Shown in pieces: positions 1 to 12,700 of a stretch of DNA of 64,000 bases; the stretch's first letter is position 1, and every line of letters starts with the position of its first letter. A program made the translations under genes and the position numbers. Source of the stretch: Dermanyssus gallinae (Eukaryota > Arthropoda > Arachnida > Mesostigmata > Dermanyssidae); contig QVRM01001093.1 in NCBI GenBank assembly GCA_003439945.1, forward strand, positions 124,001 through 188,000, in the 5' to 3' direction. The notes beneath the pieces are model-generated. The model did no database searches. It was not told the origin of the DNA and saw nothing but the letters and a program-made list of their open reading frames with translations.

Positions 1-168
1 TGTCCGGCGCTCGGTGCGTTAAAGATACGCCGCGCCCGGGGGCGGTGATTCCAAGTCCAAGTAAAACATAAAGAAAAGTCTAGCATTAAGGACAACAACC
101 TCTTTGAAAATGTGTTTTGTTAACTTTAGGCACACTCTAAGCCAACACGAGTTGGATCGGCAACGTTC

Positions 169-211
<43 letters not shown>

Positions 212-2102
212 ATGTAAGTGTGTGGGTGATGACATTGATGGTGACTCGAGAAAGTGGTTTCTTTGTGTTGTCGTTCGTTTAGCTATTGCGTCTGAATGGA
301 CGGGGGGGGGGGGGGGTTGGGTGGATGGGTGGCTGAGTGAGTGGGAGGCAGGCTGTCCACGAGTCTGTCTATCTGTTGGGTGAGCGCGCGAACTGACCAA
401 GTGGATAAGAAAAGCGGCGAGAACTGAACTGTAGTCGTTGTAGTAGCTCTGGGCTCTAGTTGTCGAGAGTGACCAGCAGTACGAAAGTTGTTGTTCCGAT
501 GGCTGAATGGTTAAAGTACTAGTTGTCCCTTTACTGTTGCTGTTGTTGTTGTTGTTAGTGTTCTTGTTGTTGTTGGGAGGGGGGGGGGGAACCCCCAAGG
601 AAACAGAGAGAATGGGGCAGAAACGCGAACAACCAGTAACCGTGAGTAGCTGCTTCAAAGCGAGTGGCCGAGCGAGCTAAGACAATTGCAAATCGCGGTG
701 CAGCAGTGTCGTGGTCGTGTCGAGGTGAAAGCGCAAACTGGGTGCGATGGGTGAAATGGGTGCCCGGCAGGCAGGCAAACAGCCAGCCAGTCTGTCAAGC
801 TGGGTGTCCGTTATTAGGTTAGCGGCCTAGCGGACTCCGTTGGCCAGTTGGTTACTGCTACTACAGCCAGACCACTGACCAAGGTCTCGATTTATCCATC
901 TATCTATCTTTCGATGCCTATCTTTCCCTGTCTCTTCTTTCCTCCCTCCCTTCCTCCCTCCCGGAAAGTCAGCCCCTGCCAATCGCCGCCCGCTAGTCAA
1001 GTAGTCGTTACATCAAGAACGATGTACATGTTCATATATATATATATATATATATACAGAGAGAGAGAAAGCCAGAGAAACCAGAGAAAAAGAGAAGGAA
1101 TTAAGGAGGAAAGAGAGGTGACAGCGACCAGGGACGAAGGATAGTGATGAAAGGGATAGAGATAGGAAGCCCCTGTAACGCTTTGTTTGACGACTCGTAG
1201 CAAGAGATCAGAGACGTAAGAGGAAAAGGAAAAGGTCGTCGTTGTCGTTGTCATCGTCGTCGTCGTCGACGATGACGAGGGCCACGATGATGACTTGAAG
1301 ACTCGATCTAATCCGATCCGAGCCGACACAAAGCATGGCGACACATGACACGGATGGACGATACAAAACGACCCAATCGTGATGATCATCCTACTAGTAC
1401 TAGAGATGGTGCTGAACGGTCATCTCGACGATAGTCGTCATGAAGCCGCATGGAATCGGACATTGAGATATCGTCGTCCTTCTCCATAAGCTCGACGCCG
1501 ACGCTAACAAGACGGCAACAAGAGGCATAATAGAAGACATTGTCTGCTACAATGTGCAGCCGCCGATTGGCTGCTAATCCTGCTGCCGTTGTTGTTGTTG
1601 TTACTGTTGCTACTAGTGTTGTTGTTGCTGCTGCTGCTGGTGTTGTTGTTGTTAATCGTGCAGTTGTTGTTTTTATTGTTGCTTATGCCGCTGTTGTTGT
1701 TTTTTGTTGGTGCTTTTGTCATGACAAAGCTCATTCAGCTATCTTCTTGTCGTCTTGTCAAGCAGGCGTTTTTTTCAAGTAAGTTTCTGTTGTTATTGTC
1801 GTCGTCGTCGTCGCTTTTGTTGATCGTCGTTGCTGGGTGAGGTCAACATCAACAACAAGAACGCCATACACGCAACAACAGTAACGATAACAACAACAAC
1901 AGTTACGACAGCGACAACAGCACTAATATAAACAACAACAATACCAGTAGCAGCGGAGTAGTTGAGCTGTAACGTTCCGTCTTCCGCGACGATCAAGCAG
2001 TTGGATCCAAAAACCCGCCCCTTCCCGCTTTTCCCACCGAGGCAATACAACCCGCAACAAGCGTGCGTCATGATTTGATACATAGATGGATAGATTGAGA
2101 TG

Positions 2103-2134
<32 letters not shown>

Positions 2135-2744
2135 CAGGGGAGGTAAAGCTGCCGAACAAGCAAACGAATAAGCCAAGTACGACCCCCAAAGCCATTGACG
2201 GACATGCAGGTTATTGAGTTGCAATCCGCCCCTCTCCCGACATATCGAGGAGGGGCCTAGCAACCAACCAACCGCCCGCCCGCCATGAATGGCCGGCTGT
2301 CTGTCTGTCTGTCGGGGGTGCGGGCCGTGGTTTACAACTACCCCCGCTTCTGCTGCTGCTGCTACTTGCGTAGTTTGTCGTCCTGGTCGTACCAGTCGCG
2401 CCGTAGCAGCCAGTGGTCGTGGTAGCAACTGTAGTAAGCGCCGTGGCAGCTTGGCTCTATTGAGAACGGCTTATCCAGGATGATCCGGATGATTGAGGTT
2501 TCAGAACGCTGAGACTTGGGGATGGATGGCCGGCTGGGTGGGTGGCTGGTACTGCGGAAGCCGCTATTACCACCCTGCCACTGCCGATGGTAGTTTCTTT
2601 CCCCCCCCCCCCCCGAGTTCTTCGTTTTGCGGCCGAGCAGTTCACCTGTTCTGCGCTACAGACTAGCACCGTGGTAACTTAACAGCGAATGCGATCGCAA
2701 AAGGAGAGAAAAAAAGAGAACTTTTATATATAATATACATATAT
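1..2744. other. No gene seen; simple-sequence-rich flank
   Basis: G-run at 301-316, (TGT/GTC)n at 1580-1720, ACA/CAA-rich stretch at 1850-1940, three (TA)n tracts. Frames are low-complexity only. Confidence 0.7.
172..207. repeat. (TA)n tract
   Basis: About 36 bp. Similar tracts of 20-40 bp occur near 1034, 2102, 9704, 19139, 21776, 24039, 25187, 26517, 30535, 36247, 37050, 37108, 45884, 47217 and 62496. Confidence 0.95.
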
Positions 2745-2925
2745 AAGGCGTAATTATGATGCTCTTCGATGTAATGCCAAAGTAATACCGAGCCTGGGGG
2801 GTAGGGGGGGGGGGTGGGGAGGTATCCCGGTTTAGTGGGTTTGCGAGTCTCACACTAGTCACGCAGGCTGCTAGTGGCGCGTGTGCAACATGCATTCCCG
2901 AAACCTCCCAGACCAAAAACAAAAA
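2745..2925 (-). repeat. Dispersed repeat family 4, copy 1
   Basis: On the minus strand it matches 57612-57760 almost base for base: GGGAGGTTTCGGGAATGCAT, CGCCACTAGCAGCCTGCGTG, ACTAGTGTGAGACTCGC, and CTCGGTATTACTTTG. In one frame both copies translate alike (ACVTSVRLANPLN, ARYYFGITSK), but the reading frame is broken at both ends, so I take this as repeat homology rather than a gene. The C/G-run in the middle differs in length between copies. Confidence 0.7.
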
Positions 2926-3466
2926 AATATGATGTTGGTAATCTAATCTATTACGTTATACATATAATTAGGTCACAATATACGTATCGTGATGCGCCAT
3001 TGTAGCAGTGGTTTGCCCGATCAGGTAAAAAAAACATCCGTTTATAGCTAAATGATCTGCTGTAAAAGCGGTAACCGTTTTTGAGATTACAGCTGTCTCT
3101 TTACTCACCGTTTGATTGGTGTGAATATTCTGACATTCTGCGTGTGCCAGCTATTTCAATTTACTGCACTCAAATGCATAATGTTCGCTCTAGTCGCTGT
3201 TGGTTTTCCCTAATACAACGAAAGTGGCCCAAATCTAAAATTTTTGTTTGTGTAATTTTTTTTTCACAGAGTCGCATCTAAGTAGTATACTTCAAAACAA
3301 TATGTGCATCTATACACAAAATGTAAAATGGTAATACATGTTCTACTTCATAACACATGTCACTCTTGCATACTAGGGTGCTTAGAGCGGCAGCATAAGC
3401 GGAAATGTAGGGGTATCTTAACTTTGTGCGGGCTAACTAGCTTTCAGTCAACATTTAGCATGCACG

Positions 3467-3618
3467 GAACCGATTGCCGCGCATTGCTTCGTATGTAGAC
3501 GTACCCCAATAAATACAAATGTGTAATTTGTGAGGGATCGAACCCGCTGCTACTGCACCCTTGTGTGTTCTCCGGGGTCGCAAGGGGCACGCCAGTGCAC
3601 CATGCCACCGGGCTCGAC
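3467..3618 (-). mobile_element. tRNA-derived SINE family 1, copy 1
   Basis: On the minus strand it begins GTCGAGCCCGGTGGCATGG, then CCTTGCGACCCCGGAGA, a B box (GCGGGTTCGATCCC), and TACACATTTGTATTTATTGG. The order matches the other four copies. It is truncated at the 3' end near 3467. Confidence 0.75.
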
Positions 3619-3634
3619 TTTGTTGGGGTATCCT

Positions 3635-3690
3635 AGGGTTTCTTTAACAGTACTTGTGGCGGCAGCATGGCCGTCCGTGGCTCCGTCCGT
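3635..3690 (-). repeat. Dispersed repeat family 3, 3' end only
   Basis: The minus strand has GCTGCCGCCACAAGTACTG then TTAAAGAAACCCTAGGATA, matching the 3' end of copies A and B. It lies next to SINE family 1 copy 1. Confidence 0.55.
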
Positions 3691-6600
3691 GATGTATGAA
3701 TAGCAGCAGCAGCAGCAGCCACTGATTTATAACTATTATTCTCTCAATGAGCATCGTTCAAAGAAAATTCAAGATCAACTACAGCAACTATCGAACCCCC
3801 GGCGACACCCCGGTACGAGCGTACTAGCTTTTCCCTCCGATCACCTCGCAGAGCATGCTGCTGATGCTGCTGCCGCCGCCACCATATATAGGCGTAATAA
3901 AGGCGTCGTGCCCGCCGAGAAGCAGCAGCAGACGCAGCAGAAGCAGAAGGACCACCTTGGCAGTTCTGTCGGTGTTAGGTAAACGGTCAATCAATTCGGC
4001 CGGGTGTGCAGCCAACTCCATCGCCGCCGCCTACTTATGGGGTCAAAACTTCTTCGCGTGTTTCGCTTTGACTTAAGCCGACACCAAAACGCTGAAGATC
4101 ACCCAACGCCAGACTGGGCGGGCCGCTTTCTAGTCTTGCTACTACTACTACTACAACTACTTCTGCTGCTACAACAACAACAACAATTGCTGCTACAACA
4201 GCAACATCAACAACAATAATTGCTACTACTATGACTACTTCTACTGTTTGTAGTACTACTCCTGCTACTACAACAAAGAAAAGTACCACTAATAATGCTC
4301 GGTCATTAGCTGATCTGAGGGTGCTCACGATGTGTTGTTGTTGTTCAACAACATGGTCGTCGTCATCGACCGAACGCGAGACAAATGGTGGTGGTATCGG
4401 TATCCTCGGTGAAGGTGAAGGTGGCGAGGTGAAGGAAACTCGACCGTTTCGAAGTGTTGATGCAGTCGTCGGAGAACTGTTGTTGGGAGCGCTCGACGCC
4501 ACGAGTCGTCTGCACGACCGCCCGTGAGTCCGTCAGTGACTCTGTCTGTCTGTCGTGTACGAATAGGCAGCAGCTGCCCCTCAGCTGCAGCGTGGCGATC
4601 GAACCGAGCTCGTTCTTCGTCGCGTCTTCGTGCTGTGTGCGAAGTGATACGAAACGTGAGAGAGATCAACATGAATTGCTGAACTCGAACCGACGTCTCG
4701 ATGTATGTGTATGGTTCGACGTTCATCGGTTGGTGTCGATGTCTTCGATAGGCTCAAACGGAGGCGCCCTCCGTTTAGTTAACAATGAAAGAAGACCGCG
4801 TTCGATAGTGCTACCGTTGCCGGCGGTTGGTTCTCCAACTGCGGAGCGACGCCACCGGAAGAATGAACGGTCTTCTATCGCTGTCTGTTGTTTAAAACAA
4901 CAAAATAAGCCCATTAAACCGACCGACCGTACTATTGCTAGTATTACTACTACTACTACTACGGGTTCAACTTCTTCTACAGTTTCCCCCACGATCAATA
5001 TTCCTAGGTTCTGCTGCTGCTACTGCTTCTTCTTCCTTCCGTCTCTTCGTCCCGCCTAAGTGGGCTAGTCGAAGCTCACCCAGTCAAGCTAATCAAAAGC
5101 GTCACTGCGTGAATTGAATGAGGCGTCACGCTTCGATGTGCCGCTAGGGGTGCATGTTGGCAAATGATACCACAGCCGCTGCCGTTGTTATGGCTGCTGC
5201 TGCTGCTGTTGTTGCTATTTTTCCGGTTTTGTTGTTTCCTGTTGTTATTTTTGTTGTTGCCATTACTTTCCGGTCGACTTGGGCGGCAAAGGCGCGTCTT
5301 CAGTCAAGTCAGACGACCATACAGACAAACTTCCTTCGCGCAGCGGCTATTGAACCAAGACATTAGCGCTTGTCAATGTCTCGATCTAGGTCCTTGTTTT
5401 TGTTGTTGTTGTTGTCTTGTTGTTGTTGGTGTTTTGTTGTTGTTGTTGTTATTGTTATTGCTATCGTCGAAGTGATCGTCAGCCTCGACGATGACGAAAT
5501 TGACGAGGACAGCGGTATCGGCCTTCTTCTCTGTCTTCTCCTTGTCCTCCTCGTCTTCATCTTCAGCATGATGCCCGGGCACGATGCACGGCTTGGACGC
5601 AGCCTCCAGCTACGTTCTCGATTATTTCCCAACGTTTGACTGCCGCTTATTATTATTATTATTACTACTATTATCCAGCGCCACCAGCAGCAGCAATAAC
5701 AGCAGCACCACCACCACCGCCACCGCCACCACCATCCTCTAGGGTGGGAGTTAGATGGACGATGGTCCGTCTCTCGGCAAGCAGAAAGGCAGGACGCAGG
5801 AAGGCATGCTGCAGGCAAATCGGACATGACGACTCGTGCACGGGGACGGTTGTCGGTCGATGTGTGTGTGCGTGCGTGCGTGAGGATGAGTCTGTGTGAG
5901 GACCACCCGGCGAAGTGTGAAGTCCTACTGCGCCGAGGTGAAGGGTCGTGCTTCTACCACGACGACGACGACGACCACCACCAGCAGCAGCAGCACCCAT
6001 TACGATCCGGATTCGGTAAGCGGTACACGAGCGGCGGGCAGACGGACGGACAGACGGGCGAGCGAAGGGTGGCGGTGAGGTGAAGCCAAAACGTGTCGAA
6101 GAACAGAAGACCACTTTTTAGGAAGGATAGATGCCGAGATATCGTAGTAGATACATACTACTACTACTACCACTACATCACACGTAGTAGTAATGGTCGT
6201 AGTAGCGATAGCAGCAGCAGCAACAGGGGTAGTAGTAAGTAGGGCTGGCTGGGTGGCTGGCCGCCCGCCTGCCTTCTCCCATCGCACGCAGACGAGGGCG
6301 GGCACATCTTGAAGCAGGGCGTCGCCGTTGCTGTCGCTGCTGAAGAGTCGGTCGGTCGATCGGTGGGTCGGTCAGCCGCCCTTCGTAACAACGAAAACCG
6401 AACGTGAGTATCGGTGAGAACCACGAACGAACTTACAGCGCGAACTCCTTGCCTTGGCTAACGAACTAACTCTCCTATGGGGGTAAGATAGCAGGAGACG
6501 AGAGCAAAAGAGCTCCCCGAGAACGAACGATAGAGGAACCGACCAGAAAGCAAGCAACTACTGAAACGAGAAAGAAATAGCGGTAACATAAGGAGAGAGG

Positions 6601-9600
6601 CGTACCACCTCGACCTCGTGCACGCCAAGCGTTCAGCGTTCAGGAGTGATGCCGAGCTCAGTTTCGTGTCGACGACGTTACAACGACAAGGTAAAGGCAG
6701 GCGCTTTGTGGCGAGACCGTGCCGTTGCTGATTGCACTCGGGCTGCTGCTGAGGCGTAAGGCGTTGAAATGCAGCGGGTGCGCGCCTGTCTGCAGGGGCC
6801 CGGGTTGGCCCGAGCACGAGCTAGATAGAGTACAGGCGCGACAGGCTATAGGACGCTATTCTTCTCTCGCCGCTGCCGACAACGATGACGACGACGGCGT
6901 TGCTTACGAGGTGCTGGGTGCTGCAGACTCATCTCTCCTAGGAAACAGAGGTACTACTGATCTAGCTGCTATTGCTGCTGCTGTTGACGCGTATTGATAA
7001 TGATGGCGATGAGGATAGTAATGCGTCTCGTAGAGACAAACCCAGTGCAAGGAGAACGTGCGGGCGCCTTCTTCTCTATCCGACTAAAACATTCCATACG
7101 AGGAGACGAGAGACGTGGCGCGGAGTGTTGAGGGAGGTTTAGGCAGACGAGTCCGCTCTGAGGTGGGAAGTTTGCCACGGCGGGCTATAGCGGCGGAACG
7201 GCACCCTGCGGCGGGCCAAAGCGTGACTTCACCACGGGGCTGCTCCACGGCTCCATCGACTGAAGTACTGGAGTAGGGTGAAGTGGATAGAGATTGATGG
7301 CGCGCGAGCTAGCTTGAACTTGAGGTATGTCTCGGGTACGACGAATATTACCGTCGCCTCGACTATCGCGTCGTCCTATAGGCTCGCACTCCTCCCACTC
7401 ACAAGCCAAGGGCCGCTCGTTATGATAGCAATAGTGCCAACAAATACGCCAATAAGCAAGCACGATTTTCTACAGGTTAAACAGTTACAATCCACTGGAT
7501 AGGCACAGGCCACTCAACCCAATCTACGTAGCCAAACAGGGGTGACGACAATGCTTTGCAATCGTACATAACGTACTTGTGCTTCACTTTGGTGTAAACA
7601 TATTGCACCGTGGCACCTTAACACTACAAATGCAACGGTGTTTGCGGACCACGACGCATCGCCGACGTTTGTCGGTCCGACCCAGACGTTAAAACTCAAC
7701 AAGCAGGAACATACTCAAGGCCATCAATCACTGGTATTAGGGTAACATCGTATTACCGCCGCCGCTAAGAATAGATCATTTATTGTTGCCTATGTTGTAT
7801 AGTTTTGGATATTTATAAAAGTAGTTATAACGGTTAAATGTAATCGATAACTACTGAAGATGACCTAGACTGCAGTCGGCTATATACGATTTGTATACTT
7901 GCTGTGTGATTATTATAAAACATACAGTTGCACACATATATGTATTGATTCCAGCACGAGTTACAGCACGAGCCATATAATAAGCATGTTACTGCATGTC
8001 ACGTTAGAACGATAACGCGCTCATCAACTGTGGAGAGGAAATAAATCGTGAAATTAGTGGTCGTCGTTGAGCTGATACCTCTCCCCTTCGCCCCGAGAGG
8101 TCTAGATGATTGACGACGAAGCAATCGAAGGCAGTATCCATCAAGCAAGCGATTGCTAGGTTAATTAAGACTGTTTTTGATACACTTATTATATAGGTTA
8201 TCTGTAGAGGTTCATTGCTCAAGCAAAACCACCAAGTTGCTTAAACAGCCAGTTTTATTTCATCATTATTATTATTATTATTAGTCACGCTGCGTATCCT
8301 CGCCGTGGCTTGCGGTGGCTGAGGTGTATTTGAAACTTCGGTAAAACGAGAGCGCAATAGGTAGCCGATGTTGTCGCGTTTACTTCTGCTGCTGCTGCGC
8401 TCACACACGACTAGGCCCTCAGGGTCAAGTAGTCGCTGGATGGGCCTTTCCTCATGGCCTCCTTCCTTGCTTCCTTCGGCCGAAAAGCTGAGACGCCCCA
8501 CAGCAGCGAACATATGTAGTGGGGCTAGGTGGGGCGGCCGGCGGCAGATAACTGTCTAGATCTAGAGAAACTGTCTAGAGAACGAGATGCTGCACGGTGA
8601 CTGCTGGCTGCCGCAGGAACGCTGCTGCAGTCAACTATTGCGTCGAAGGGGAGAACTAGGACACACGACGAAGACACGGCCGAGACACACGACGGAGGGA
8701 CCACCAGGAGACACACGACGGAGGGACCACCAGGAGACACACGACGAAGAAGCCAAGACATAGAACGATGAGACCCATCCCCCCCGCACCCCACACCCGA
8801 ACCCCCGGACCCTCAAGCGAGCGAGGAGCGAGCGACGTCGTTCGTTCGCTATTAAGGCAGGCGGGAAGACCGACGACGGGAGACCGAGATGGTTGTGGTA
8901 GCGGCGGCGGCGGTCGTGGTGACGACAACAGCAACGACAATCAAGCAAGCTCAACTGGAAACCTAAGAGGATGACGACGACGACGACGACGCCATCGACG
9001 CTGCCACAGTGGCTGCCGCTGCAGCTCCTGTTGTTCGGATGCGGATGCAAGGCGCTGCGAATCCACCCACAGAATGGCCCTATTCCTCGCTGCCTGCCCC
9101 CCAGCGCCGATCCCGCATTCGCTCGCCGCTCGCCTTGCCATCTTCTGATGACAAGGCGAATCGGCCTGCCTCTTCGACAGGCAACAACTGCACGTGACCC
9201 ACCAACCTATCTTTCTACCACCCACCTAGCTATCTACCTTCCTACCTTCACATCCTAGCAGGTCATTTCCACCACCCGGCGGGATCAACCCCGGGCAAAC
9301 GGGCTTGCGGGGGTACAGCTCCGGCTGCGAACTTCATCCCGTTCGTTTTGTCCCTTCGTCCACCATAGCTACGGACCACGATCGTTCTCGCAGCCTGCTC
9401 TAGATCATCGTCGTCGTTGTTCTCGTCGTCGTCGTCGGCTTCTACGTCGTATTCGTTGTTGTCTTTGCTGCTGTTGTTGTTGTTGTTATCATCGTCGTCG
9501 TCGTCGCCGCCATCGTCGGCGTTGTTGTTGTTCACCCGACTGCGCAACAGCGACCCACCGCGCCCGCTTTAATGAGCACATCTCTTGTCTCCCACTTACA

Positions 9601-9703
9601 CCGCTTACCCCATCCATACTTCGGTTACCGCGCAAACTCTCTCTCTCTCGTTCATTTTTGCTCCCTGTTTCGTCATCTCTCTCTTCTCGCTTTTCCGTCC
9701 TCT

Positions 9704-9739
<36 letters not shown>

Positions 9740-12700
9740 TCCAATTTCACTTTTCCACTTCTCGTTCTGTCTTCTTAACTTGAGACGGCGACTGCTTCCA
9801 GCTTTGAACCCGCCAGACGTCTAATAAAGCGTCATGATCTATTTGACTATAGTTTGAGAGCTGTCGGCTACGCGCTGTCTGCTAAAGGGTGGATAGAAAT
9901 CAAGACGACGCTGTGAAGTATCTGCAGACAATGCCACACAATATACGACAACCGGTATTGCCGTGCAACGACTGATGGTTGCAATTGAACACTCAGGCCA
10001 CCTTATCTCTATTAAAAATCTTTGTGCCCTCAGAGTAAAACGTGCGTTGGCAAACAACTACATGACACGCTACTGCACGTTAGAATATATATATATATAT
10101 TATCAAATAGTTGTGAGCTAGATCTCCTGCAAAAACGTTATAAGCCGGGAATGTAGCATAATTGCCTGCTAAGAGCATACTACCCAGCGATCTCCCAGTC
10201 TGTCAGGCAATTGCCCACACATTTCGGGTGTTTAAACTGCTGTCGAAATTGTTCTGCCACGCGAAGTTTATGGAATGGTTCCTTAGAGTTGCATACTGTC
10301 GCGAGTAACGAACCTCGCCTAGCAAGAAAAGTTCTGACTTATGCTAGTCGCACCCTATACCTCACGTCAATTAACATCTCAGCGTACAGAGCGTAACCGT
10401 GAAACGTTTCTAATCAAGCAAGTAATATCTGATGACTGATAGTTCCATTAGGTAAGGAGCTACGTTAGTGCGCAGTGTCTTTCGACGTGCTCGACATGAA
10501 GATTGTGCCCATCCCTGGCCCAGTATCGTCCGGCATAAAGTGACGCCGGCTAACCTGATCGTAAAGAGGACCTGCCTAAAGCATGTACTCGATTATTGAC
10601 AGTATTCACTGATCTGAAGCGATACAATCGCTGTGAAGTTTGTTTTGCCTCGCGTGTAGTCGTAGCAAATATGTTATATTTTGACAAGAACTATGGCAGC
10701 GTAGAGTAGTATTGAGCATAACCGTACGTTCGTTAGGATCAGGTTAATGTTCGTGTTGTTTGGCTTTTAATTGGGTATAGAATGAGATCCTTAGATCACA
10801 TGGATGCCAACGCAACAGATAAACTACCACATTGCTACGGAAGTAGCAACGCAATTTTTCAACACTACATATTCTCTAGGAGAAAACCTCAGCCCCTCAG
10901 CCAGTCAACAGTCGACCTCAACACGAAGAGAATGAAGTCCGGCTAGAGGACTCGCACTTATTGATGCCGGCGTAAAGATTGAAGCGGCTTGCCTATATAT
11001 AGCTATCTATCGGCAGTAGCAGCAGCAGCGGCAGCAGAAGCACTGACATCCGCCGTAGCTATAGTGATCAACGCCGTCCAGTGTCGGCGCCTATTGTCAA
11101 ATTTTAATATCGACTTGTGATTTTGCTATTGACTCTTGAGACGAACAAATTCCTCTTCAAGCATACGAGATTCAGATACTGCGTCTAGCCGGCCGTACAT
11201 AGAAAGGCAGGTCGAATCGTTCCTTACCTTTGTGGTTTACGTCACTGGCTACGCTACTGGTGGCAGCCTACTACGATTATCTCTACCACGGCCATTGATC
11301 CGAGGTCCGAGGACTCATAGCCTGCGCTTCGAGTTGTCCTCCTGCCGAATTGGACATAGCAGAGAGCCCTCTTTGTCATCTCTGGCGCCTCTAACGGCGC
11401 GATTGACCAGAACCCGGCCCACAACAATAAACGATCACGGAGGAACAGTCTTGAGAATTTAATATCTTTTTCTTTCTGATTCTTTCTCCCCTCTCTCTCT
11501 CTCTCCCTCTCTCTCTGTATGTGTCTCTCGATATCCAGCTGTCGGGTCCGCGCATCTTCTCTGGTCAAACGAGGTACCGACTTGAGGTTGAACAGGTCGA
11601 TCAGGTGTTCCAGGGACAAATCAACAATGGGCATTGTCGTCTCCAAAAGTCTCGAGGCCCGACGTCGACAATGATGATGATGACGATGACGACGACGACA
11701 GTGATCATGGCCTGAAGTCGTACTAGTAGACCTCAATGTCTGTCTGATGTCCGAGGGGAATGTTTGTTGTTGGGCCTGTTTTGACCACAGGTCAAGAGCA
11801 GCGGTAGCAGTGGCAGCAAGAGGGCGTGATGGTCGATGACGTGAGGCCAGTTCTTTTCGCGAGCCAGACAAGCAAGCGAGCAAAATCTCGGCGAGCTCGG
11901 ATGATGATGATGATGAGGGCGAGCTCGGATGAAGCCTAGCTTCAAGATAAGCTGGTATTTTTGAAGAGCCTGTTGCACCACGCGCTGTCGTGTGCCTTTA
12001 TTGGAGAACACATAACGGCACCGTGGACGCGGTTTCTCTCTCTCTCTCTCTCTATGTCTCTCTTTCCCGTTCATTGTTCCCCTTCGCATCATCCTGTTGC
12101 TCTCGACCTGTCTGTTCAGTTAGTCACATCTATTGTTGTCGCCGTCTCAAATAATCAAGCCGAACCTTGCTCGATCGCCGCCCCGTTCGTTGATTGTAGT
12201 GTGACTTGCAAGCTAGACGAAGATCTTCTAAACGAACAACTTCGAACGGGCGCCTCGCTGACTCCTCCTCGGAGTCTTAGAACTGCACACAGAAGAGTGC
12301 TAGCCGGTGGTGCTCACGCACGTTCCGATCGATGGGTCATCGTCGATTTCATTCCGGGAATGGACTCATGCCAGGACGACGACGACGACAACGACGAGGA
12401 TGACGAAACTTCATCGTCCTTGTTCATCGGCTGCTGAAGCAAATGCATCAGCAGATGATGCCAAAAAAAAGACGAAGAGAAGCGAACAGAAACAAGCGGG
12501 CAGGTAACACCTCTCGCCTATTCTGCTCGTCCATCCGTAACACACAAACAGGAGGCTTCCGTACGCCGTGGGTTTGCTTGTTGCAGCCTACTGCACAAAG
12601 CGGTGTTGTTAAAGCTTCTCCGGTAGACAGGCACGCTTTGTTGCACTCGCGAGCGAGTTCGTCGCAAAACGGCTGGCCATTATTGTGATCGGTTATAATG

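Noticed and set aside
12150..12437. Frame ending in an Asp/Glu run
   Set aside because: No domain; the acidic end is a GAC repeat.
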